Shown here in pieces: positions 8,174-17,442 of a stretch of DNA of 64,000 bases. The translations under genes and the position numbers were made by a program. Under the pieces are notes generated by a model that searched no databases, was not told where the DNA came from, and saw only the letters and a program-made list of their open reading frames with translations. Origin of the DNA: Actinotalea lenta (GTDB taxonomy: Bacteria; Actinomycetota; Actinomycetes; Actinomycetales; Cellulomonadaceae); assembly GCF_030586465.1 (NCBI RefSeq), contig NZ_JAUQYP010000001.1, forward strand, positions 909,400 to 973,399, given 5' to 3'. Each line of letters begins with the position of its first letter. The stretch's first letter is position 1.

Positions 8174-9955
8174 ATGTGTGGACTGGTGGGTGAGATCAGG
8201 CTCGACGGCACGCGTGCCGACGTCCTCGCGGTCGACCGGATGGCGGCCACGATGGCCGACCGCGGCCCGGACGACTCGGGTGTCTGGGCGTCCGGGCGGG
8301 TTGCGCTCGGGCATCGGCGCCTGATGATCATCGACCTCTCCGCCGCGAGCGGCCAGCCCCTGGTCGACGCGGCGGCCGGGATCAGCGGCGTGTTCAACGG
8401 CTGCATCTACAACTACGTCGAGCTGCGGCGTGAGCTTGCGGACAAGGGCCACCGGTTCTTCTCGCACGGTGACTCGGAGGTCGTGCTCAAGGCCTACACC
8501 GAGTGGGGCGAGGACTTCGTCGACCACCTCGTGGGGATGTTCGCGGTCGCGATCGTCGAGCGTGACACCGGGCGCGTCGTGCTCGCCCGGGACAGGCTGG
8601 GCATCAAGCCGATGTATGTCGCCGAGGACGCCCACCGGGTGCGGTTCGCCTCCACGCTGCCCGCGTTGCTGGCCGGCGGTGGTGTCGACACCTCGATCGA
8701 CCCGGTGGCGCTGGCGCACTACATGTCGTTCCACGCCGTGGTCCCCGCACCGCGCACGATCCTGCGCGGCGTGCGCAAGCTGCCGCCCGCCACCGTCCGC
8801 GTGTACGAGCCGGACGGCACGCACCGCGACCGGCTGTACTGGGACGCCGCGTTCACCCGCCGCGAGGACCGCGCGGACTGGTCGGAGACGGACTGGCAGG
8901 ACGCGCTCCTGGAGTCGCTGTCCACGGCGGTCCGGCGGCGCATGGTCGCCGACGTGCCGGTGGGCGTGCTGCTGTCCGGCGGCCTGGACTCCTCGCTGGT
9001 CGTCGCGCTGCTGGCCGAGCAGGGCCAGACCGGGCTGTCCACGTTCTCCATCGGGTTCGAGTCCGTCGGCGGCCGCGAGGGGGACGAGTTCCGCTACTCC
9101 GACCTGATCGCGCAACGGTTCGGCACCGACCACCACCGGATCCACATCCCCGCCGCGGACCTGCTGCCGCCGCTCGAGGCCGCCGTCGGCGCGATGTCCG
9201 AGCCGATGGTCAGCCACGACGCGGTGGCCTTCTACCTGCTCTCCGAGCAGGTGGCCCAGCACCTCAAGGTGGTGCAGTCGGGTCAGGGGGCCGACGAGGT
9301 CCTGGGCGGGTACCACTGGTACCCGCCGCTGGCGGCCGTCAGCCGAGACCAGGCGGTGGAGACCTACGCCCGCGCGTTCTTCGACCGCGACGCAGCGGGC
9401 CTCGCGCAGGTGGTCTCGCCCGAGCACCTGCCCGAGGGCGACCCGGCCCGGGAGTTCGTCGCGGCGCACCTGGGCGCTCCTGGGGCAGAGACGGCGGTCG
9501 ACGCGGCGCTGCGGATCGACACCGAGATCATGCTGGTCGACGACCCGGTCAAGCGGGTGGACAACATGACCATGGCGCACGGGCTGGAAGCCCGCGTGCC
9601 GTTCCTCGACCACGACTTCGTCGAGCTCGCCGCGAGCTGCCCGCCCGAGCTCAAGCTCGCCCAGGGTGGCAAGGGTGTGCTCAAGGAGATCGGTCGCCGG
9701 GTGCTGCCGTGGGAGGTCATCGACCGGCCCAAGGGCTACTTCCCGGTGCCCGGCATCACGCACCTGGAGGGCAAGGTGCTGGACCGGGTGCGTGACGCGC
9801 TGTCCGCTCCCGCCGCGCGCGAGCGCGGCCTCTTCCGCCCCGAGTACGTGGACATGCTCCTCGCCGACCCGAACGGGGAGCTGACGCCGCTGCGCGGCAA
9901 CAAGCTCTGGCAGCTCGGCCTGCTCGAGATGTGGCTGCAGACCCAGGGGATCTGA
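8174..9955 (+). CDS. asnO: N-acetylglutaminylglutamine amidotransferase (asparagine-synthase family)
   Basis: This 593-residue glutamine amidotransferase has an N-terminal Ntn domain starting MCGLVG (Cys2 nucleophile) and a C-terminal ATP-pyrophosphatase domain with the SGGLDSS P-loop near residues 268-274. It would convert N-acetylglutaminylglutamine to its terminal amide, NAGGN, using glutamine nitrogen and ATP. I call this role rather than ordinary asparagine synthesis because the next two genes are the dipeptide synthetase and the M42 peptidase that always accompany it in NAGGN clusters. The stop is one base from the next start codon. Confidence 0.88.
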   Translation: MCGLVGEIRLDGTRADVLAVDRMAATMADRGPDDSGVWASGRVALGHRRLMIIDLSAASGQPLVDAAAGISGVFNGCIYNYVELRRELADKGHRFFSHGDSEVVLKAYTEWGEDFVDHLVGMFAVAIVERDTGRVVLARDRLGIKPMYVAEDAHRVRFASTLPALLAGGGVDTSIDPVALAHYMSFHAVVPAPRTILRGVRKLPPATVRVYEPDGTHRDRLYWDAAFTRREDRADWSETDWQDALLESLSTAVRRRMVADVPVGVLLSGGLDSSLVVALLAEQGQTGLSTFSIGFESVGGREGDEFRYSDLIAQRFGTDHHRIHIPAADLLPPLEAAVGAMSEPMVSHDAVAFYLLSEQVAQHLKVVQSGQGADEVLGGYHWYPPLAAVSRDQAVETYARAFFDRDAAGLAQVVSPEHLPEGDPAREFVAAHLGAPGAETAVDAALRIDTEIMLVDDPVKRVDNMTMAHGLEARVPFLDHDFVELAASCPPELKLAQGGKGVLKEIGRRVLPWEVIDRPKGYFPVPGITHLEGKVLDRVRDALSAPAARERGLFRPEYVDMLLADPNGELTPLRGNKLWQLGLLEMWLQTQGI

Positions 9956-9956
9956 G

Positions 9957-11744
9957 ATGAGCACGACCGACGGTGCACCCCCGACGCCCCGCCAGGACAT
10001 CGGCCCGGGTGGCGACCCCGTGATGGCCGCCGGCGAGCCGGATCGTGACGCGCCCGACGAGGGCGTCGTGCTGGACTGCGGGTGGGGCAGGATCGTGTTC
10101 GGCCAGACCTTCGCCCGGCGGACGCACGCGGCCGAGGTGCTGCGCAGCGAGGCTGCCGGAGCTCGCGACATCTGCATGTACCTGCGCGACGCGCACGTGT
10201 TCGTCGCCAAGCACTCCGACGAGTTCTTCGTCGACCCGTCGCTGACCTACCGGCTGGACCTGACCAGCACGGCGCTGGACGCCGAGCCGCCCCCCGGGGT
10301 CACGCTGCACGAGCTGACCCGGCTCGCCGAGGCCGACGCCGTCAACGCCATCTACGCCCGCAACCAGATGGTCACCGCGGCGGCCGACGTGCTGGTGGAC
10401 GTCGCCGAGCGTCCCGAGGTGGTGCACCTGGTGGCCGAGCTGAGCACCGGCGAGATCATCGGCACGGTGACCGGGGTGGACCACGGCGCGCTGTTCGACG
10501 ACCCCGCGAACGGTTCGTCGCTGTGGTGCCTGACGGTCGACCCGTCGATCGCTCCGCCCGGCGTCGGCCAGGCGCTGCTGGCCGCGATCGCCCGGGAGAT
10601 GACCGCGCGGGGCCGGTCCTCGCTCGACCTGTCGGTGCTCGCGGACAACACCGGCGCGATCCGGCTGTACGAGCGGCTCGGGTTCCGCCGGGTCCCGGAC
10701 CTGGTGGTCAAGCGCAAGAACCCCATCAACGAGCGGCTGTTCCGCGCCGCGGTGCCCGACCACTACGAGGAGCTGAACCCGTATGCGCGGCTCGTCGCGG
10801 ACGAGGCGATGCGGCGCGGCATCCGGGTGGAGGTCACCGACGGGCCCTGGGGCGAGCTGCGCCTGACCCACGGTGCGCGCACCGTGCACACCCGGGAGTC
10901 GCTGTCCGAGCTCACCTCGGCGCTGGCGATGGCACGCTGCGACGACAAGCGCGTGACGCGGCGAGTCCTGTCCGACGCCGGGCTGCGGGTGCCGCGCGGC
11001 GCCACGTCGCGCGGTGGGGAGGCAGACCGTGCGCTGCTGGCCGAGCTCGGCCAGGTCGTGGTCAAGCCCGCGAGGGGTGAGCAGGGCCGCGGGATCACCG
11101 TCGGGGTCCGTGACCCCGAAGCGCTCGAACGGGCCGTGTCCGCGGCCCGGGCGCACTGCCCCGACGTGCTCATCGAGGAGATGGTCGCCGGGCAGGACCT
11201 CCGGGTGATCGTGATCGACCACGAGGTCGTGGCGGCCGCGGTGCGGCGGCCCGCGGCAGTGATCGGCGACGGGGTGCACACCGTCGCGGACCTCATCGAG
11301 CGCCAGAGCAGGCGGCGCTCCGCCGCCACGGGTGGCGAGTCCCGCATCCCGGTGGACGCCGGGACGCTGGACACGGTGGCGGCGGCCGGCTGGTCGATGG
11401 ACGACGTGCTGCCCGACGGAGAGGCCCTCACGGTGCGCCGCACGGCCAACCTGCACACCGGTGGCACCATCCACGACGTGACCGCCGGGCTGCACCCGGT
11501 GCTCGCGGAGGCCTGCGTGGCGGCGAGCAGGGCGATCGCGATCCCGGTTACGGGGCTCGACCTGCTGGTGGCGGCGCCCGACCAGCCCGAGTACGTCATC
11601 ATCGAGGCGAACGAGCGGCCGGGCCTGGCCAACCACGAGCCGCAGCCCACCGCTGAACGGTTCATGGACCTGCTGTTCCCCACGACGGCGGCACCGCCCC
11701 GGCTGTGGACCCCGCGCGGGCACGGCGACGGTGCGAGCCGATAG
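9957..11744 (+). CDS. ngg: N-acetylglutaminylglutamine synthetase (GNAT + ATP-grasp fusion)
   Basis: This 595-residue bifunctional enzyme has a GNAT acetyltransferase domain (about 95-240; LWCLTVDPSIAPPGVGQALL, DNTGAIRLYERLGFRRV) joined to an ATP-grasp ligase domain (about 310-590; VVKPARGEQGRGITVG, EEMVAGQDLRVIVID, and NERPGLANHEPQPT at the end). In Sinorhizobium and Pseudomonas the same fusion acetylates glutamine and ligates it to a second glutamine, giving the osmoprotectant precursor. It is in one operon with the amidotransferase upstream and the peptidase downstream. The acidic N-terminal 45 residues are poorly conserved. Confidence 0.9.
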   Translation: MSTTDGAPPTPRQDIGPGGDPVMAAGEPDRDAPDEGVVLDCGWGRIVFGQTFARRTHAAEVLRSEAAGARDICMYLRDAHVFVAKHSDEFFVDPSLTYRLDLTSTALDAEPPPGVTLHELTRLAEADAVNAIYARNQMVTAAADVLVDVAERPEVVHLVAELSTGEIIGTVTGVDHGALFDDPANGSSLWCLTVDPSIAPPGVGQALLAAIAREMTARGRSSLDLSVLADNTGAIRLYERLGFRRVPDLVVKRKNPINERLFRAAVPDHYEELNPYARLVADEAMRRGIRVEVTDGPWGELRLTHGARTVHTRESLSELTSALAMARCDDKRVTRRVLSDAGLRVPRGATSRGGEADRALLAELGQVVVKPARGEQGRGITVGVRDPEALERAVSAARAHCPDVLIEEMVAGQDLRVIVIDHEVVAAAVRRPAAVIGDGVHTVADLIERQSRRRSAATGGESRIPVDAGTLDTVAAAGWSMDDVLPDGEALTVRRTANLHTGGTIHDVTAGLHPVLAEACVAASRAIAIPVTGLDLLVAAPDQPEYVIIEANERPGLANHEPQPTAERFMDLLFPTTAAPPRLWTPRGHGDGASR

Positions 11745-11747
11745 CGT
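11742..11747 (+). promoter_or_regulatory. TAGCGT box seven nt before the M42 peptidase start
   Basis: TAGCGT overlaps the stop codon of ngg and lies seven nt before ATG 11755. It could give a separate leaderless transcript for the peptidase within the operon. Sequence geometry only. Confidence 0.4.
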
Positions 11748-11754
11748 GCCGCGG

Positions 11755-12915
11755 ATGACCCCGGACCTGACGTACCTGCGCCGCGTGCTCGTCGAGCTCC
11801 TGGAGATCCCGAGCCCGACCGGACGCACCGACCACGTGCAGCAGTACGTGGGCGAGCGGTTGGACCGGCTCGGGGTGCCGTTCGTGGTGACCCGCCGCGG
11901 CGCGATCGTCGCGGACCTCGGCGGCCCGGCCGGGGACGGCGCGAGCCGCGCGATCGCGGTGCACACCGACACGATCGGGGCGATGATCCGCCGGCTGAAG
12001 GAGGACGGACGGCTGGAGCTCAAGCCGGTCGGCACGCACAGCTCGCGGTTCTCCGAGGGCGCCGCGGTGTGGGTCTTCCCCGACGACCTCGAGACCGTCT
12101 ACACGGGTCAGGTCCTGCCCCTCAAGGCCTCCGGGCACCGCTGGGACGACGAGGTGGACAGCCAGGGCGTCTCCTGGGACCAGGTCGAGGTGCGGCTGGA
12201 CGAGCACGTCGCGACCGCCGAGGACCTGCGCGCCCTCGGGCTCGACGTCGGCGACTTCGTGGCGCAGCTCGCCAGCCCGGTGATCACGGACCGCGGCTAC
12301 GTACGGTCCCGGCACCTGGACGACAAGGCGGGTGTCGCCGCCACCCTCGCGGCGGTCAAGGCCATCAAGGACTCCGGCGTCGAGCTGCCGGTGCATGCCC
12401 GGCTGCTCGTGACCTGCACCGAGGAGATCGGGCACGGCGCCAGCCACGGGCTCGCCGAGGACGTCGCCGAGATGGTCTCGGTCGACGCGGCGGTGGTCGC
12501 GCCCGGTCAGCAGTCCCGCGAGCGCGCCGTCACGGTGGCGATGGCCGACGGCGTCGGGCCGTTCGACTACCACCTGAGCCGCCGGTTGCACGCGATCGGT
12601 CGGGATGCGGGCCTGGACGTGGTGCGCGACACGTTCGCGCACTACCGGTCCGACGCGGCGTCGGCCCTCGAGGCGGGCGCGCACCTGCGCGTCGCGCTGC
12701 TCGGGTTCGGGGTGGACGCGACTCATGGCCACGAGCGCACCCACCTGGACAGCCTCGCGGGGCTGTCGACGCTGCTGGCGTCGTACCTGGCCAGCGACCT
12801 GGTGTTCCCGCAGTGGGACACCCGGCCGCAGGGACCGCTGTCGGCGTTCCCGTCGCTCGCGGTCCAGCCCGCGCAGGAGGAAGGTCCGCAGGAGGGCCCG
12901 ATCGACGTCGACTAG
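11755..12915 (+). CDS. NAGGN-system M42 family aminopeptidase
   Basis: This 386-residue metallopeptidase has dinuclear-zinc motifs: AIAVHTDTIG (His-x-Asp), HLDDKAG (bridging Asp), CTEEIGHGASHG (catalytic Glu and zinc Glu) and a C-terminal HGHERTHLD. It belongs to the M42 subgroup found only beside the NAGGN synthesis genes. It probably degrades or recycles the acetylated dipeptide, which would set osmolyte levels. ATG 11755 is preferred over GTG 11731 and 11746 because it fits the TAGCGT spacing and the homology start. The C-terminal 30 residues are a Glu/Gln-rich tail. Confidence 0.85.
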   Translation: MTPDLTYLRRVLVELLEIPSPTGRTDHVQQYVGERLDRLGVPFVVTRRGAIVADLGGPAGDGASRAIAVHTDTIGAMIRRLKEDGRLELKPVGTHSSRFSEGAAVWVFPDDLETVYTGQVLPLKASGHRWDDEVDSQGVSWDQVEVRLDEHVATAEDLRALGLDVGDFVAQLASPVITDRGYVRSRHLDDKAGVAATLAAVKAIKDSGVELPVHARLLVTCTEEIGHGASHGLAEDVAEMVSVDAAVVAPGQQSRERAVTVAMADGVGPFDYHLSRRLHAIGRDAGLDVVRDTFAHYRSDAASALEAGAHLRVALLGFGVDATHGHERTHLDSLAGLSTLLASYLASDLVFPQWDTRPQGPLSAFPSLAVQPAQEEGPQEGPIDVD

Positions 12916-12986
12916 GTCCGACCGGGCGTCGCAGCGGCGGGGCCCGGCGCCCTCCCGCCCCGGTTCTCAGCGTCGGCGGCGGCGTC

Positions 12987-12992
12987 TAGGGT
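12987..12992 (+). promoter_or_regulatory. TAGGGT -10 box, leaderless dnaX
   Basis: TAGGGT lies six nt before the GTG start of dnaX. No ribosome-binding site is present. It supports GTG 12999 as the true start. Confidence 0.6.
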
Positions 12993-12998
12993 GGCCGC

Positions 12999-15323
12999 GT
13001 GAGTGAGGCCCTGTACCGGCGCTACCGGCCGGAGACGTTCGCCGAGGTGATCGGTCAGGAGCACGTCACCGGCCCGCTGGTGCAGGCGCTGAGCGCGGAT
13101 CGCATCACCCACGCGTACCTGTTCTCCGGTCCGCGCGGCTGCGGCAAGACGACGTCGGCGCGCATCCTCGCGCGCTGCCTGAACTGCGCCCAGGGCCCCA
13201 CGCCCACGCCGTGCGGCACGTGCGAGTCCTGCCTCGAGCTGGGCCGTGGCGGATCGGGCAGCCTGGACGTCGTCGAGATCGACGCGGCGAGCCACAACGG
13301 TGTGGACGACGCTCGTGACCTGCGCGAGCGCGCAGCGTTCGCGCCTGCGCGCGACCGCTTCAAGGTCTTCATCCTCGACGAGGCGCACATGGTGACCCCG
13401 CAAGGGTTCAACGCGCTGCTCAAGATCGTCGAGGAGCCGCCGCCGCACGTGAAGTTCATCTTCGCGACCACCGAGCCGGACAAGGTGATCGGCACCATCC
13501 GGTCCCGCACCCACCACTACCCGTTCCGGCTCGTGGCGCCGGACACGCTCACGCCGTATCTGGAGGAGCTGTGCGCGGCCGAGGGCGTCCCGGTGGGTGC
13601 CGGGGTGCTCCCGCTCGTGGTGCGTGCCGGCGGCGGCTCCGTCCGCGACTCGCTGTCGGTGCTGGACCAGCTCATCGCGGGCGCCGACGAGGGCGGCCTG
13701 GACTACGAGCGTTCGGTGGCGTTGCTCGGCTACACGCACGCCGCACTGCTGGACGACGTGGTGGACGCGATCTCGGCGCGCGACGGCGCCTCCGCGTTCC
13801 GGGTCGTCGACCGCGTGATCTCGTCGGGCCACGAGCCGCGCCGGTTCATCGAGGACCTTCTCGAGCGGCTGCGGGACCTCATCGTGATCGCGGCGTCGGG
13901 CGAGGCCGCGCGCGCTGCGCTGCGTGACCTGCCGGCCGACCAGCTCGACCGGATGCGGGTGCAGGCCGGCTCCCTCGGGCCGGCCGAGCTGTCCAGGTCC
14001 GCGGACCTGGTGAACACCGCACTGACCGAGATGACGGGTGCGACCTCCCCGCGGCTGCACCTGGAGCTGCTGGTCGCCCGGCTGCTGCTGCCGGCGCGAG
14101 ACGACGGCGGCGTGGTCGCGCGCCTCGAGCGCGTCGAGCGGGCCGTCGAGCACGGAGCGCCCGCTCCGCATCCGTCGGGTGGACCGGCACCTGGGGCGCG
14201 GACCGAGCCCGGGGGGGCCGAAGGGGCGGGAACCCCGCAGCCTCAGCCCGATGCGGGGCGAGCGGAGGCCGAGCCACGCGTCGGGACCGGGCCGCGTGCC
14301 GACTCCGAAGCGCGGGCCGAGCCCGTGCCACCTGCCCGTCCCGAGCCGCCCGGACGCCCGGCGCGGACACCCGAGCCCGCTGCGGCCGAGGCGCGGCCTG
14401 CCGAGCCGGACCAGGCGGCTGCTCCCGAACCCACCGCCCAGGCCGGCCCCGCGTCACGACCGGCGGACCGACCTGCCGGTGTGGCGGCCCCCGAGGCTGA
14501 GACGATCCGACGCCGGTGGCCTGAGGTGCTCCAGACCCTGCGCGGCCTGCGGATGGCGACCTGGGTGCTCGTCAGCGAGAACGCCCAGGTGGCTGCGGTC
14601 GAGCCGGGAGTGGTCCGGCTGGCGTTCAGCACCCCCCAGCTGGCGACGACGTTCCGTACCGGAGCGCATGCCGATCCGGTACGCCGCGCCTTGCACGAGA
14701 CGCTCGGTTTCGAGGCTCGGGTGGAGCCCGTGCTGGCGAACGACGCCGGACCTGCGTCGCCCGGTCCGGCGAGAAGGGGCCCGGCGGCGCCCGGCTCGGC
14801 CGCGAACACCGAGGACCGCCCTGCCCGTGGCATGAGCCGAGAGCAGGCAGAGGCGTCCTGGTCCGCCGCGCCGTCCTCGCGCGGTGCGGCCACGTCCGCG
14901 CCGCCCGCGTCCGCACCGCCCGGACCAGCGGCGGGGGCCGGCCGGAGCGCGGGGGTCGGCGCCGCCGACCGGCCGGGCCGTTCACCGGCCGCAGGGCCGC
15001 GGCGCGAGACACCGGCCGCGTCCGACGGTGTTCCGGACGGGCCCGAACCCGATCCGGAGCCCGAGCCGCCCGCGGAGCCCCCACCCGCCCGTTCGGAGGC
15101 CCGACAGACGCCGCCCGCCCGGCAGGTGCGGCCGGCCACCGGAGCACCGCCGCGGCAGGGCGCGCGCCCGTCGACCCCGAGCCGGCCAGCTCCGGAGGAC
15201 GGCAGCGACGCGAGCCCGGACGACCCGGAGCTCGCGGGCTCAGGGCTCGTCGGCGCCCCGCTGATCGCCCAGATGCTCGGCGGTACCGTCATCGACGAGA
15301 TCCCGGACGAGCCGGTCACCTGA
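12999..15323 (+). CDS. dnaX: DNA polymerase III subunit gamma/tau
   Basis: This 774-residue clamp-loader ATPase starts with LYRRYRPETFAEVIGQEHV. Walker A is GPRGCGKTT (44-52), a zinc-binding Cys cluster (CLNC, CGTCESC) follows, Walker B is VFILDEAHM, and the sensor is TTEP. It loads the beta clamp at the replication fork. Residues about 385-490 and 590-740 are low-complexity Pro/Ala/Arg/Glu linkers; between them lies a small conserved domain (RRRWPEVLQTLRGLRMATWV, 503-590) like domain IV/V of tau. It ends close to the next gene; recR lies downstream, as in many actinobacteria. Confidence 0.96.
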   Translation: MSEALYRRYRPETFAEVIGQEHVTGPLVQALSADRITHAYLFSGPRGCGKTTSARILARCLNCAQGPTPTPCGTCESCLELGRGGSGSLDVVEIDAASHNGVDDARDLRERAAFAPARDRFKVFILDEAHMVTPQGFNALLKIVEEPPPHVKFIFATTEPDKVIGTIRSRTHHYPFRLVAPDTLTPYLEELCAAEGVPVGAGVLPLVVRAGGGSVRDSLSVLDQLIAGADEGGLDYERSVALLGYTHAALLDDVVDAISARDGASAFRVVDRVISSGHEPRRFIEDLLERLRDLIVIAASGEAARAALRDLPADQLDRMRVQAGSLGPAELSRSADLVNTALTEMTGATSPRLHLELLVARLLLPARDDGGVVARLERVERAVEHGAPAPHPSGGPAPGARTEPGGAEGAGTPQPQPDAGRAEAEPRVGTGPRADSEARAEPVPPARPEPPGRPARTPEPAAAEARPAEPDQAAAPEPTAQAGPASRPADRPAGVAAPEAETIRRRWPEVLQTLRGLRMATWVLVSENAQVAAVEPGVVRLAFSTPQLATTFRTGAHADPVRRALHETLGFEARVEPVLANDAGPASPGPARRGPAAPGSAANTEDRPARGMSREQAEASWSAAPSSRGAATSAPPASAPPGPAAGAGRSAGVGAADRPGRSPAAGPRRETPAASDGVPDGPEPDPEPEPPAEPPPARSEARQTPPARQVRPATGAPPRQGARPSTPSRPAPEDGSDASPDDPELAGSGLVGAPLIAQMLGGTVIDEIPDEPVT

Positions 15324-15431
15324 CCGGCGGATGGTCCCTTGTCCACCCCGGCGACCCGCCGGATGATCACGGAAGCCGGGTCGCGGGAGCCGGACGGGGG
15401 AGTGGATGCGCATCGATCACAGCGGTGCCCC

Positions 15432-16223
15432 GTGACGGTGCCGGAGGGTGTGGCCTCGCCGGCCCGGAGGCGTCGTCGTCGCCGGACTCCGCTCGTCGCC
15501 TCCGGCGGGGTCATCCTGCTCGCGGTGACCGCGGCGGCTGTGCCGCTCCTGGCCAGCCATTGGTGGCCGTTCGGCCCGTCGGGTCACGAGGTGGTGGTCC
15601 GGGCGGCGACGCCGGGCCTGACCGGTGACGAGACGCCGGACCGGATGCACGACGACCTGCTCCGCGGCTCATGGTCCGGCGCCGCGTCCTGGCCCCTGAG
15701 CCCGGCGCACGGCGACGTGACCGTGGACGCCTGGGTGGGCCGGCTCAGCGACGAGGACCCGATGGCGGACTACTACGTCGTGCACCTGGCGACCGCCTGG
15801 GTGCACCAGGGGGGCCTGGCCCGGCTGCCGGCGCCGGTGACGCTCACCGTGGTCTCCGACGTGGATGCGCTGGACGGCGTGCACGGTGCGACGCGCAGCT
15901 TCGTCTCCGGTGCCTCGTGCGACGACCTCGTGACGCTGCCGGCGACGACCGCCGCCCACGGTCGCGAGGCCGTGGCGTCCGTGTGCCACGGCTACGGCGT
16001 CCGGTTGCTGGGCCAGGACGCACGCTCGGCGAGCTGGCAGGTGGTGCGGCCCGCCGGCCTCCGGCAGGTCGAGCTCGTGTTCCTCCAGGAGGTCCCGCAC
16101 GGCGCGCGCCCGACCTGGGCCGTCACGATCGCCACCCCGGCGGGCCTCACCGCGAGGCGCCCGTGGGACGCCGGGTCCGTGACGTGGTCGACGGTGACCG
16201 CAACGCTCGCGCCCACCACGTAG
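15432..16223 (+). CDS. Hypothetical membrane-anchored exported protein
   Basis: An Arg-rich cytoplasmic stretch (SPARRRRRRRTPLVASG) precedes one membrane helix (VILLAVTAAAVPLLA), then an extracytoplasmic domain of about 200 residues with two cysteines (SCDDLV, VCHGYG). I recognise no domain. The open frame extends upstream to TTG 15339; GTG 15432 is preferred because the upstream residues lack protein-like character. It ends 9 bp before recR. The position between dnaX and recR is not conserved in the genomes I know, so this gene may be lineage-specific. Confidence 0.6.
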   Translation: MTVPEGVASPARRRRRRRTPLVASGGVILLAVTAAAVPLLASHWWPFGPSGHEVVVRAATPGLTGDETPDRMHDDLLRGSWSGAASWPLSPAHGDVTVDAWVGRLSDEDPMADYYVVHLATAWVHQGGLARLPAPVTLTVVSDVDALDGVHGATRSFVSGASCDDLVTLPATTAAHGREAVASVCHGYGVRLLGQDARSASWQVVRPAGLRQVELVFLQEVPHGARPTWAVTIATPAGLTARRPWDAGSVTWSTVTATLAPTT

Positions 16224-16226
16224 GCT
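16221..16226 (+). promoter_or_regulatory. TAGGCT -10 box, leaderless recR
   Basis: TAGGCT overlaps the stop of the preceding gene (TAG at 16221) and lies six nt before the GTG of recR, giving a probable leaderless transcript. Confidence 0.6.
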
Positions 16227-16232
16227 GATCGC

Positions 16233-16832
16233 GTGTACGAGGGCGTGGTCCAGGACCTGATCGACGAGCTCGGGCGACTGCCCGGCGTCGGTCCCAAGAG
16301 TGCGCAGCGGATCGCGTTCCACCTGCTCGCCGCCGATCCGGCCGACGTACGACGACTGGTCGACGCCCTGACCGAGGTCAAGGCCAGAGTCCGGTTCTGC
16401 GCGGTGTGCGGCAACGTCGCCGAGCAGGAGCGCTGCCAGATCTGCCGCGACCCGCGTCGCTCCGCCGCCGTGATCTGCGTCGTCGAGGAGCCCAAGGACG
16501 TCGTCGCCATCGAGCGGACCCGCGAGTTCCGCGGGACGTACCACGTGCTCGGCGGCGCCATCAACCCGATCGACAACGTGGGTCCCGACGACCTGCGCAT
16601 CTCCCAGCTCATGTCGCGTCTGGCCGACGGATCGGTCACCGAGGTCATCCTCGCCACCGACCCGAACGTCGAGGGCGAGGCCACCGCGACATACCTCGCG
16701 CGGCTGCTCGCGCCGATGGGGTTGCGGATCACCCGCCTCGCCTCGGGCCTGCCCGTGGGCGGGGACCTGGAGTACGCCGATGAGGTCACGCTCGGGCGGG
16801 CCTTCGAAGGACGGAGGCAGATCAGTGCCTGA
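16233..16832 (+). CDS. recR: Recombination mediator RecR
   Basis: This 199-residue protein has the N-terminal helix-hairpin-helix [20 protein letters not shown], a zinc finger with cysteines at CAVCGN and CQIC, and a Toprim domain ([15 protein letters not shown]...[10 protein letters not shown]). It works with RecO and RecF to load RecA on SSB-coated gaps. Length is standard for the family. The 3' end overlaps the start of the DUF5063 gene, a typical actinobacterial pair. Confidence 0.97.
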   Translation: MYEGVVQDLIDELGRLPGVGPKSAQRIAFHLLAADPADVRRLVDALTEVKARVRFCAVCGNVAEQERCQICRDPRRSAAVICVVEEPKDVVAIERTREFRGTYHVLGGAINPIDNVGPDDLRISQLMSRLADGSVTEVILATDPNVEGEATATYLARLLAPMGLRITRLASGLPVGGDLEYADEVTLGRAFEGRRQISA

Positions 16833-17409
16833 CACACCGACCCAGCCCGGTGAGGTCCCCGCCGATCTCGTCGACCTGGCGCAGACCGTCGCCGAGGAGG
16901 CGGGCACGTTCGTCGACACCCTGACGGAGGTGGCCGCCGGTGCCAACCCGGAGGCCGCCATCCCTCTGCTGCTCCTCGCCGTCTCCGACGTGCTGGGCGT
17001 CGGAGCCCGGCTGGGTGCCGTCGTCGACGTCGTCCCGGCGGAGCGCTTCGAGCCGGACGTCGGCCCCGAGGAGGACCTGGACCCGCTGCGCGCGGGCCTG
17101 GCGAACCTGTTCGAGGGTCTGGACACCTACCTCGAGGTCGCCGACCCGCTGCTCGGCGGCGACCCGGTCCAGTCCTCGCTGTCCGGGGACCTGGTGCTGG
17201 TCGCCGGGGCTCTGGCCCAGGGCCTGCAGCACTACGCCGCCGGCCAGGTCACCGAGGCGCTGTGGTGGTGGCAGTACTCCTACCTGTCCAACTGGGGCGA
17301 GCGGGCGTCGTCGGCGCTACGCGTGCTGCAGACCGTCCTGGCGCACCTGCGGCTGGACGTGGACGAGGACGTCGCCGCCGAGGCGGAGTTCCGCGCCCTG
17401 CACCCCTGA
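16825..17409 (+). CDS. DUF5063 domain protein
   Basis: This 194-residue acidic, mostly alpha-helical soluble protein matches DUF5063, a family that commonly sits directly after recR. The conserved part includes [23 protein letters not shown] 16825 is preceded by GGAGG and overlaps the recR stop by eight nt, so the two are co-translated. No catalytic motif is visible. A link to DNA repair is suggested only by location. Confidence 0.8.
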   Translation: MPDTPTQPGEVPADLVDLAQTVAEEAGTFVDTLTEVAAGANPEAAIPLLLLAVSDVLGVGARLGAVVDVVPAERFEPDVGPEEDLDPLRAGLANLFEGLDTYLEVADPLLGGDPVQSSLSGDLVLVAGALAQGLQHYAAGQVTEALWWWQYSYLSNWGERASSALRVLQTVLAHLRLDVDEDVAAEAEFRALHP

Positions 17410-17442
17410 GGGCGGGCGGCCCACGGCGTCGAGCGCCGGCGG

